Assembly (NCBI GenBank): GCA_902797125.1
Contig: CADBRS010000085.1
Coordinates: forward strand, 1 to 9,583
Reading direction: 5' to 3'
Length of the DNA: 9,583 bases
Source: an uncultured Ruminococcus sp.
GTDB taxonomy: Bacteria > Bacillota > Clostridia > Oscillospirales > CAG-272
Shown one piece after another: positions 1 to 6,000 of this stretch. A model generated the notes under the pieces. The model was not told the DNA's origin and did not search any database. It saw only the letters and a list, made by a program, of their open reading frames with translations. Position numbers and translations under genes: made by a program. The stretch's first letter is position 1, and the number at the start of each line of letters is the position of its first letter.

Positions 1-1
1 C

Positions 2-1456
2 AATGCGTCCGCGCAGCCGGAGAAGGTCATCCTGATCGGAGCCACTTCCAAAGAAGCTTCCGGGGTGATGGTCGAACTCAGGGAAAGAGACTATCTGTAT
101 GCCACGCCGGACGATCATACGGTCGTCATTGGCGGGCGCAGTGCCGAAACCTTGAAAAAAGCGGCGCAGGCATTCCTGGAAGAGCAATACGGATACACAG
201 GGACCGGCACCGGAGCCAAAGCCGGTGTCCCCACGGGTCTTGAAAAGATCTTTAGAGACGGTTCTTATCCTTTCTCCAACCTGATCCTCAACGGATTGGA
301 TGCGAAAAACATCACGATCTACTATTCGGGCACCGAGGCCAAATCCGTAGGGAAACTGGTCGCGGAACGCATCACCAATCTGACAGGATATGTGCCTAAA
401 ATATTGGCCCTCAGCGGGGGATCCACTGACAAGCAGGCAATCTATCTGTACAGCGGAGAAGGCACAAAGTATTATTCAATCGAGCGAGACCAGAACGGTT
501 CGGTGGTGATCAAAGCTCCCGCCAACCAGCTCCAGACTGCCGTAAACGAATTTCTGTCTGATTATTTCGTTTTTACGGAAACAGGTCTCGAACAGTTTGT
601 GATCGAAACCTGCCCGCTGACCAGATTGGCCTATATTCCGAACACGAAATATGACAACGGACTCAAGCTGGTCGCAAGACAGGATACGGAAGTCAAGACC
701 GGCATCACCTATACGGAACTGACCTATACGCGGGAAGACGGAAGGCCTGTCATCGTCAAAGCTGTCATCGCTCAAAAAGGCGCTGCGGACATCATGATCG
801 GCAGCCCGAAGGCAGAGACCAGCATCCATTCGCTTCAGACACCTCTGGGACAGGCCAAAGCCGCGGAACAGGCCTTCGACGTCAACGTGATCGCGGCTAT
901 CAACGGCGATCTGTTCGATTATGATACCTGCAAACCGCTGGGTCCGATGTATCAGAACGGCGTCCAGATCACCGAAAAACTGATCAACAAGGACGGGACC
1001 CCGGCTTGGACAAAACACTGTTTCGGCATCAAGAAGACCGGCGCTCTCTATATCGGAAACCAAGCCCAGAGCAGCTTGTGGTATCAGCTGGTCGGAGGCG
1101 AGGGCATCATCCTCCGGAACGGCGAAGTCGTTGATGTGATCGATGACCAGTTCTTTACGGAAAATCATCCCCGGTCCGCAATCGGATACGACGCGGATGG
1201 GACTTTATATCTGGTCGAAATCGACGGACGGCAAAAAGAGCTCTCCAACGGAGCATCCTTCATGGATATGGCGCTCATATTCAAATATTTAGGCGCTACC
1301 GACGCGCTGAACCTTGACGGAGGCGGATCGAGCGCATTGTTCCTGGAAAACCAGGAAACGGGCGAACTGGAGCTTATGACCTCTCCTTCCGACGACGGCA
1401 GGGAAGTCAGAGCCGTGGCCAACACGGTCTTATTGATCGACAAGAAAACAGATTGA
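2..1456 (+). CDS. Phosphodiester glycosidase (NAGPA-type) family protein, 5' end missing
   Basis: The reading frame is open from the first bases, and the GTG/ATG at 65/68 are internal codons of a larger gene, so the N-terminus and any signal peptide lie upstream. The 484 visible residues have two parts. The first ~200 contain two similar alpha/beta modules (roughly nt 20-220 and 290-590), resembling the accessory N-terminal domain of some alpha-glucuronidase/GH20-type glycosidases. The rest is the phosphodiester glycosidase domain, known from the mammalian enzyme that uncovers mannose-6-phosphate and from bacterial relatives. Its hallmarks are AINGDLFD (nt 896-919), HPRSAIGYDADGTLYLVEIDGR (nt 1166-1231, with the family's R-x-A-I-G and DGR) and ALNLDGGGSSAL (nt ~1304-1340). 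These residues are expected to form the active site that cleaves a sugar-phosphate diester. The substrate is unknown. The family is clear; the role and location are inferred. Confidence 0.85.
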   Translation, partial: NASAQPEKVILIGATSKEASGVMVELRERDYLYATPDDHTVVIGGRSAETLKKAAQAFLEEQYGYTGTGTGAKAGVPTGLEKIFRDGSYPFSNLILNGLDAKNITIYYSGTEAKSVGKLVAERITNLTGYVPKILALSGGSTDKQAIYLYSGEGTKYYSIERDQNGSVVIKAPANQLQTAVNEFLSDYFVFTETGLEQFVIETCPLTRLAYIPNTKYDNGLKLVARQDTEVKTGITYTELTYTREDGRPVIVKAVIAQKGAADIMIGSPKAETSIHSLQTPLGQAKAAEQAFDVNVIAAINGDLFDYDTCKPLGPMYQNGVQITEKLINKDGTPAWTKHCFGIKKTGALYIGNQAQSSLWYQLVGGEGIILRNGEVVDVIDDQFFTENHPRSAIGYDADGTLYLVEIDGRQKELSNGASFMDMALIFKYLGATDALNLDGGGSSALFLENQETGELELMTSPSDDGREVRAVANTVLLIDKKTD

Positions 1457-1470
1457 CGGATAAAAATAAT

Positions 1471-2154
1471 ATGAAACTCAGATTTCTTTTATCAGCATCT
1501 AAGAACGGTGCCAAATATTATATCGCTGCGGTCAACGATATCGGGGCGGAACCGGTCCAGGCAGAAGGCGGTGAAACGCCGGAAGGCTTTGACGGACTGA
1601 TCCTGTGCGGCGGCGGAGACGTAGATCCCGCCGTGTACGGTCAGCCGATGAACGGGACCGAGGAAAGCAGCATCAACCGGGAACGGGATCAGAACGAATT
1701 CTCCCTGATCCGGCAATTTATCGAGGCCGGAAAACCTATCTTGGGTATCTGCAGGGGTCATCAGGTCCTGAATGTGTATTTCAAAGGGACTCTGATCCAG
1801 CACCTTCCCAATGCTCCCGTTCATATGCATAATCTGGAGACGGGTGCGGACAATATCCACGCGACATATGCCGAAAGCGGCTCGTTCATCGACCGTCTGT
1901 ACGGACTTCATCCGACCACCAACACGGCTCACCATCAGGCAGCGGACGTCGTCGGCGAGGGATTGAAGGCCGTGGAATGGTCTGAGGACGGAAACGTGAT
2001 CGAAGCCTTGGAGCATGAGACGCTCCCGATCTATTCCGTTCAGTGGCATCCGGAACGCCTGATGTGCACATTCCACAAGCCCAACTGCGTGGACGGAAAA
2101 AAGATCTTTCTGTTCTTCCAGGAACAGTGCCTAAAGGCCAAAGGCAACTCATGA
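1471..2154 (+). CDS. Gamma-glutamyl-gamma-aminobutyrate hydrolase-like peptidase C26 (class I glutamine amidotransferase fold)
   Basis: This 227-residue cytoplasmic protein matches the PuuD/peptidase C26 family, which hydrolyses gamma-glutamyl amide bonds. Visible motifs are LILCGGGDVDPAVYG (residues ~43-57, the family's G-G-D-x-x-P signature), the nucleophile elbow GICRGHQ with Cys94, and QWHPE with His193 and Glu195, completing a Cys-His-Glu triad. I chose ATG 1471 because MKLRFLLSAS aligns with the usual short N-terminal strand of the family. A TTG at 1453 would add six residues and overlap the upstream stop, and neither start has a convincing ribosome site. The gene follows the phosphodiester glycosidase by 14 bases and its stop overlaps the next ATG, so it sits mid-operon. 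There is no polyamine-catabolism (puu) context, so the true gamma-glutamyl substrate is open; peptide, folate-type or amino-acid conjugates are all possible. Confidence 0.88.
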   Translation: MKLRFLLSASKNGAKYYIAAVNDIGAEPVQAEGGETPEGFDGLILCGGGDVDPAVYGQPMNGTEESSINRERDQNEFSLIRQFIEAGKPILGICRGHQVLNVYFKGTLIQHLPNAPVHMHNLETGADNIHATYAESGSFIDRLYGLHPTTNTAHHQAADVVGEGLKAVEWSEDGNVIEALEHETLPIYSVQWHPERLMCTFHKPNCVDGKKIFLFFQEQCLKAKGNS

Positions 2155-3026
2155 CAGATCAAGACAGAAGTTTTGCTCTCGAATTTCGTCTGCGCGAGCT
2201 GGACCCGGCCCTCCATAAAAGGTTTACCGACTGCGTTTTTGCGCTGCAGAAGATTTTGTCCAACTATAAACTGATTTTCCCCGAATACACGGATCATACG
2301 GAGATGCATTCCATTTCTGTCATCGATTTTTGCAGACGGATCATCGGAGATCAACTGGACAAACTGAACCGGGCAGACTTGTATGTGCTGCTGCTGGGAT
2401 GCTATTTTCACGACACAGGCATGGGAATCACGAAAAAAGATTTTGAGGAATTCTCGCGCAAGATCGATTTCGGCGATTATTTCAAGCTTCATCCCGATGC
2501 TTCCATTGCCGATCAGATCCGTGATTTCCATCACGTTTATTCCGGCCTTTTCGTCCGGAAATATGCGGACTTTTTCGAGTTCCCGAGCCGGGAGTATCTG
2601 GAAGCGGTCATACAGGTCTCGAGAGGCCACCGGAAAACGGATCTGCTGGATGAAAACGCCTATCCCATCGATCTGGTGACTCCAGAGGGAGATAATATTT
2701 GCGTCCCTTATCTGGCCGCATTGGTGAGGCTCTCCGATGAGATCGATATCACCTCGGCACGTAGCTCCGTCATGCTCTATGATTTGGAATCCATGACCGA
2801 TGCAAAACAAATCGGCGAGCATCTGAGACACAGGGCGATCCGTGATCTGATCGTCGGAGAGGACGCATTCACGCTCGTTTACGATCCTTCTAACCTGATC
2901 ATCGACGAAAAGATCGAGCAGCTTGCAAAGAAAATGAACAGAGCATTAGCACAATGCAGGGAAGCGGTCAACGGACGGACGCCGTTTGTGATCACGCAGC
3001 GTGAAGTCCGGCTTCGGCCGCTGTAA
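2151..3026 (+). CDS. HD-domain metal-dependent phosphohydrolase-like protein
   Basis: This is a 291-residue soluble protein with no signal peptide or membrane span. The HD superfamily pattern is present: DHTEMHS (His49/His53), YFHDTGMG (His87-Asp88, the metal-binding HD pair), FHHVYSG (His127/128), RGH (His160) and RLSDEIDIT (Asp196). This spacing resembles the larger HD enzymes that carry extra metal-binding histidines, such as the HD type found with Hsp90-like ATPases and in signalling/conflict systems, rather than short nucleotidases. The likely activity is phosphomonoester or phosphodiester hydrolysis of a nucleotide or other small molecule, but the substrate cannot be read from sequence. 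ATG 2151 is chosen because it overlaps the previous stop as ATGA, with AAAGG at 2140-2144 as ribosome site. In-frame codons further upstream lie inside the previous gene. The last ~100 residues are mostly helical and not assigned. Confidence 0.8.
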   Translation: MTDQDRSFALEFRLRELDPALHKRFTDCVFALQKILSNYKLIFPEYTDHTEMHSISVIDFCRRIIGDQLDKLNRADLYVLLLGCYFHDTGMGITKKDFEEFSRKIDFGDYFKLHPDASIADQIRDFHHVYSGLFVRKYADFFEFPSREYLEAVIQVSRGHRKTDLLDENAYPIDLVTPEGDNICVPYLAALVRLSDEIDITSARSSVMLYDLESMTDAKQIGEHLRHRAIRDLIVGEDAFTLVYDPSNLIIDEKIEQLAKKMNRALAQCREAVNGRTPFVITQREVRLRPL

Positions 3027-3039
3027 CAAAGGGGACGGG

Positions 3040-3900
3040 ATGAAAGATATTCTCGATGTCATTGAAAAAAACGGCCTGCGGGTCTATGCGGTCACTGTCA
3101 TCAGACAGGGGCAAAAAGAAACTGTTTATCCCCGGGATTATGAACTCAACTCCCTCGTGGCGACCGTCCGGAACATCTATTCCGTCAGTAAATCGTTTAC
3201 GATGCTGGGCGTGGGTTTCTGCTACGACGACGGACTTTTGACGCCGGATACGACGATCGGGGACGTCTTCGGGACGTTGCCGGAAGGAGCCGATCCTTTG
3301 TGGGGCGATATCACGGTGGACAACCTCCTCAGGCACGAGACCGGCTGTCTGACCGGAAACGATCTGGATTGCGAAAATCTCAGGGCTTATACCGACGGGG
3401 ACTGGCTGGATTATATCCTCTACAAGAAGATAGAAGAAGAACCGGGCCGGATCGAGCGATATTCGGACAATAACTTCTTTCTGCTTTCGTGCATGATCAC
3501 GAAACTGACCGGAAAAAGTCTGTCAGACTTGATGAGGGAAAGATTTTTCAATCCGGCGAAGTTCCGGGAGGCGGCCTGGAGCTCGGATCCGAAGGGAAGG
3601 AGCCTGGGCGGCACGGCCCTGTATATCTCGACAGACGATATGGCTAAACTCGGGCAGCTCTGGATACAGGACGGACTCTGGGACGGGAAAAGGCTGATCT
3701 CGAAGGAGTGGGTCAGGCTCGCGCTGGAGAGAAGATATACTTTTTCCAGACGCAGCCGGACGAAACAGACATACGGCAAAGGCGGCATGCTCGGGCAGAT
3801 GCTGATGTTCTCATATGCGGATCAGACCGTACTTGCAGTCGAATCCTATGCCCACGATGTGGAAGCGATCGTCAACACCGTTTTTCCGGAAAAGGACTGA
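3040..3900 (+). CDS. Beta-lactamase-fold serine hydrolase (class C / PBP4*-like), apparently cytoplasmic
   Basis: This 286-residue protein belongs to the beta-lactamase-related serine hydrolases, which include esterases, D-amino-acid peptidases and beta-lactamase-like enzymes. The S-x-x-K motif is SVSK (catalytic Ser48, Lys51) after RNIY. The second motif, Y-S-N in many relatives, is YSDNN (Tyr141, Asp143), so Asn is replaced by Asp. The third region is YGKGGMLGQ (residues 245-253). LLRHETG (96-102) matches the family's L-L-x-H-x-S/T-G. The protein is short for the family and starts directly with helix MKDILDVIEK, so no signal peptide is seen and a cytoplasmic location is likely. ATG 3040 is preferred for its AAAGGGGA at 3028-3035; a GTG at 3001 would overlap the previous gene and lacks a ribosome site. 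It is last in the four-gene run. Antibiotic hydrolysis is not indicated, and the substrate is unknown. Confidence 0.85.
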   Translation: MKDILDVIEKNGLRVYAVTVIRQGQKETVYPRDYELNSLVATVRNIYSVSKSFTMLGVGFCYDDGLLTPDTTIGDVFGTLPEGADPLWGDITVDNLLRHETGCLTGNDLDCENLRAYTDGDWLDYILYKKIEEEPGRIERYSDNNFFLLSCMITKLTGKSLSDLMRERFFNPAKFREAAWSSDPKGRSLGGTALYISTDDMAKLGQLWIQDGLWDGKRLISKEWVRLALERRYTFSRRSRTKQTYGKGGMLGQMLMFSYADQTVLAVESYAHDVEAIVNTVFPEKD

Positions 3901-3930
3901 ATCCAATCAGACAGAAAAAAGATAATCAGG

Positions 3931-3966
3931 AAAAGGGGATAAACAAAGCTCCTTTTTTTGTTTTTG
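3931..3966 (+). terminator. Probable intrinsic terminator of the four-gene run
   Basis: AAAAGGGG (3931-3938) can pair with CTCCTTTT (3949-3956) with one G-T wobble across a 10-base loop. The 3' arm merges into a T-rich tract (3953-3966). The stem is A/T-rich at its base and modest in strength. Its place 30 bases after the serine hydrolase stop and before the next promoter fits a terminator. Confidence 0.5.
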
Positions 3967-3986
3967 CTGTCTGCCTTTCGCAGATC

Positions 3987-4048
3987 TGTTTAGATCAGTC
4001 TGAACAATTGGCCAAAGCCGAAAACGAAACCTGAAAACTTTGGCCCAA
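3987..4048. repeat. Two adjacent inverted repeats upstream of the ligase promoter
   Basis: TGTTTAGA (3987-3994) and TCTGAACA (3999-4006) form an 8-bp stem with a TCAG loop and one wobble. Directly after it, GGCCAAAG (4010-4017) pairs with CTTTGGCC (4038-4045) over a 20-base loop, extendable by TT/AA past one bulged C. An 8-bp palindrome, CAGATCTG, overlaps the start (3981-3988). None is followed at once by a T-tract. They could be protein-binding sites upstream of the promoter or structure in read-through RNA. No gene is seen in this stretch. Confidence 0.35.
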
Positions 4049-4062
4049 AATGAGGATTTTTC

Positions 4063-4091
4063 TTGCCATTTTGTTATAAATTGTGTATGAT
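4063..4091 (+). promoter_or_regulatory. Sigma-A-type promoter for the ligase/ACT operon
   Basis: A -35 box TTGCCA (4063-4068) and a -10 box TATGAT (4086-4091) are separated by exactly 17 bases, one mismatch each from the vegetative consensus, in an A/T-rich setting. Transcription would start near 4098, giving a leader of about 58 bases before ATG 4156. TTATAAAT occurs at 4074-4081 and again at 4091-4098, 17 bases apart. GTATG (4085-4089) and CATAC (4100-4104) form an inverted repeat over the -10 box, so a regulator could bind here. Confidence 0.65.
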
Positions 4092-4155
4092 TATAAATAC
4101 ATACTGCATTTTGATTATTGACCGCTTTTGACAGGTATGAAGGAGAAAGGAAAGA

Positions 4156-5457
4156 ATGGAAAGATATTTCCAGCCCGAAATCGAACGGGCTTCCCGTGAA
4201 GAGATCGTCAGGATCCAAAACGAGAAGCTCGTCAAACAAATCAAGCATGTATGGGAGGACCTCCCGTACTACCGCAAGAAAATGATGGATGCCGGAGTCA
4301 CACCGGATGACATCAAAACTATCGACGATATCAAGAAACTGCCTTTCTTATCCAAAGCAGATCTGCGTGACGCATACCCCTACGGCATGCTCGCCAAACC
4401 GCTGAAGGATTGCGTGAGGATCCAGTCGACATCAGGGACGACCGGGAAACGCGTCGTCGCTTTCTATACGCAGCACGATCTGGACCTCTGGGAAGAATGC
4501 TGTGCGCGCGCCATCGTGGCGGCAGGCGGCACCAACGAGGACGTCTGCCAGGTCGCTTACGGATACGGACTGTTTACCGGCGGTGCCGGACTCCACGGCG
4601 GTTCTCACAAGGTGGGCTGCCTGACAGTCCCGACCAGTTCCGGCAACACGGAAAGACAGATCATGTTCATTATGGATCTGAAAGCAACGATTTTGTGCTG
4701 CACCCCGAGCTATGCTGCCTATTTGGCGGAATCGATGAAAGAGATGGGCTACGGTCCGGACGATATCCCCTTGAAAGCAGGCATTTTCGGAGCAGAACCC
4801 TGGAGCGAGGAAATGCGTCACAACATCGAAGAGATGCTGGGGATCAAAGCATATGATATCTATGGCTTGACCGAGATCTCCGGTCCGGGCGTGTCTTTTG
4901 AATGCTCCGAACAGCGGGGCATGCATATCAACGAAGACCACTTCTACGCCGAGATCATCGATCCTGACACGGGAGAAACGCTGCCTGAAGGCAGCCAGGG
5001 CGAACTTGTTTTCACATGTCTGGACAAAGAAGCTTTCCCGATGATCCGTTACCGGACAAGGGATATCTGCGTTCTGACGAGAGAAAAGTGCAGCTGCGGA
5101 AGAACGCACGTCCGCATGCGTAAACCGCAGGGAAGAACGGACGATATGCTCATCATCCGCGGCGTCAACGTTTTCCCGAGCCAGATCGAAACCGTCCTTC
5201 TGAACCAGGGTTACGCCCCGAACTATCAGATCATCGTGGACCGCGTCAACAACACCGACACGTTTGAAGTGCTGGTCGAAATGACGCCTGAAATGTTCAC
5301 GGACAACATCGGCGCGATAGCCGACCGTCAGGCCAAACTGTCCGCAGGGCTGTTATCGATGCTGGGCATCAAGGCCAAGGTCTCGCTGGTCGCCCCGAAA
5401 ACGATCACCCGCAGCGAAGGCAAAGCCGTCCGTGTGATCGACAAGAGAAAAGTCTAA
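4156..5457 (+). CDS. paaK: Phenylacetate-CoA ligase family protein (AMP-forming aryl-acid activation)
   Basis: This 433-residue cytoplasmic enzyme of the adenylate-forming superfamily makes aryl-acetyl-CoA from an aryl acid, ATP and CoA through an acyl-adenylate. Motifs in order: STSGTTGK (91-98, phosphate-binding loop), FGAEPW (211-216), YGLTEISGPG (236-245, adenine-binding/acid motif), YRTRD (299-303), GRTDDMLIIRGVNVFP (326-341, hinge into the C-terminal domain) and SEGK with Lys423, the usual catalytic lysine. A KCSCGRTH segment (311-318) before the hinge is typical of this family. Length is standard. The start has AGGAG at 4141-4145 and AAGG nearer the ATG. Its own promoter lies upstream and the ACT-domain gene follows after 20 bases. 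No ring-oxygenase (paa) genes are present, so aerobic phenylacetate breakdown is not implied. In anaerobes such ligases are linked to 2-keto-acid/indolepyruvate metabolism. Exact substrate (phenylacetate, indoleacetate or other) unknown. Confidence 0.93.
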   Translation: MERYFQPEIERASREEIVRIQNEKLVKQIKHVWEDLPYYRKKMMDAGVTPDDIKTIDDIKKLPFLSKADLRDAYPYGMLAKPLKDCVRIQSTSGTTGKRVVAFYTQHDLDLWEECCARAIVAAGGTNEDVCQVAYGYGLFTGGAGLHGGSHKVGCLTVPTSSGNTERQIMFIMDLKATILCCTPSYAAYLAESMKEMGYGPDDIPLKAGIFGAEPWSEEMRHNIEEMLGIKAYDIYGLTEISGPGVSFECSEQRGMHINEDHFYAEIIDPDTGETLPEGSQGELVFTCLDKEAFPMIRYRTRDICVLTREKCSCGRTHVRMRKPQGRTDDMLIIRGVNVFPSQIETVLLNQGYAPNYQIIVDRVNNTDTFEVLVEMTPEMFTDNIGAIADRQAKLSAGLLSMLGIKAKVSLVAPKTITRSEGKAVRVIDKRKV

Positions 5458-5477
5458 GTTTAAATGGAGGAACAGCC

Positions 5478-5903
5478 ATGAGTGTTAAGCAAATATCCGT
5501 CTTTTTGGAAAACAAACCCGGCATGCTGAATCAGATGACCGCTGAATTGGCCAAATCCGGTATCAATATGCGCGCCTTGTCGCTCGCTGAAACAAAAGAT
5601 TTCGGCATTGCAAGAATCATTGCCGACGACACGCTGTCCGCCATGAACGCTCTGAAAGAAAACGGGTTCATCGCCGCGCTGACGCCTGTTCTCGCATTTG
5701 AGATCCCGAACGAGGCGGGCGGCCTCAACCATCTGCTTCAGACATTGACCGATGCGGAAGTGAACATCGAATATATGTATTCCTGCCTCTCGCTTCGTGG
5801 GCAGTCCAAAGCCGTGATGGTCTTTCGCGTCACGGACACCGAAAAATCGGAATCCGCTCTTGTCTCGCGCGGTCTATACTCCTTGACACAGGAAGAGATC
5901 TAA
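5478..5903 (+). CDS. Tandem ACT-domain protein, likely amino-acid-binding partner of the ligase
   Basis: This 141-residue protein is made almost wholly of two ACT domains. The first (about 4-66) has the loop LENKPGML (10-17), where amino-acid ligands usually bind. The second (about 70-137) has IPNEAGGLNHLL (76-87) in the matching place. There is no catalytic or DNA-binding domain. ACT modules sense amino acids, and stand-alone double-ACT proteins frequently sit beside PaaK-type ligases in anaerobes, presumably reporting aromatic or branched amino-acid levels. GGAGG at 5466-5470 sits seven bases before the ATG, and the gene starts 20 bases after the ligase stop, so co-transcription from the 4063 promoter is likely. 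The ligand is not readable from sequence. Confidence 0.9.
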   Translation: MSVKQISVFLENKPGMLNQMTAELAKSGINMRALSLAETKDFGIARIIADDTLSAMNALKENGFIAALTPVLAFEIPNEAGGLNHLLQTLTDAEVNIEYMYSCLSLRGQSKAVMVFRVTDTEKSESALVSRGLYSLTQEEI

Positions 5904-5917
5904 CATTATCTGCTGCA

Positions 5918-5958
5918 AGTTTACCCGGGTTTTCCCAAAACGGGGAAACGGGCAAACT
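5918..5958 (+). other. Long imperfect hairpin after the ACT gene
   Basis: The left arm 5918-5936 pairs with the right arm 5942-5958 around the loop AAAAC: AGTTT with AAACT, an A-C mismatch, CCCG with CGGG, two bulged G, then TTTTCCC with GGGGAAA including one wobble. TGCTG flanks both sides (5911-5915 and 5958-5962). No T-tract follows on either strand, so it does not read as a classical intrinsic terminator. It may stabilise the upstream message or adjust expression of the next gene. Confidence 0.6.
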
Positions 5959-6000
5959 GCTGAGCCGAATATCATTTTCCGGGAAAGGAGGGCTCGAAAC

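Noticed and set aside
476..1168. Long open frame on the minus strand opposite the glycosidase gene
   Set aside because: It lies wholly inside a well-supported + strand gene and its translation shows no recognisable domain. Similar minus-strand frames at 1492-2076, 2040-2831, 4432-5109 and 7917-8660 are rejected for the same reason.
1453..1470. TTG 1453 as start of the C26 hydrolase
   Set aside because: Possible because of the overlap with the upstream stop, but the added residues do not fit the family N-terminus. ATG 1471 is preferred, with some doubt.
3001..3039. GTG 3001 as start of the serine hydrolase
   Set aside because: It overlaps the HD gene by 26 bases without a ribosome site, and ATG 3040 has AAAGGGGA before it.
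3040..3900. Antibiotic-resistance beta-lactamase
   Set aside because: The fold is related, but the lack of a signal peptide, the short length, the altered YSD motif and the operon context do not support an antibiotic-degrading role.
4128..4133. Perfect TTGACA near the ligase start
   Set aside because: No -10 box fits downstream: the ligase ribosome site and start codon follow within 30 bases.
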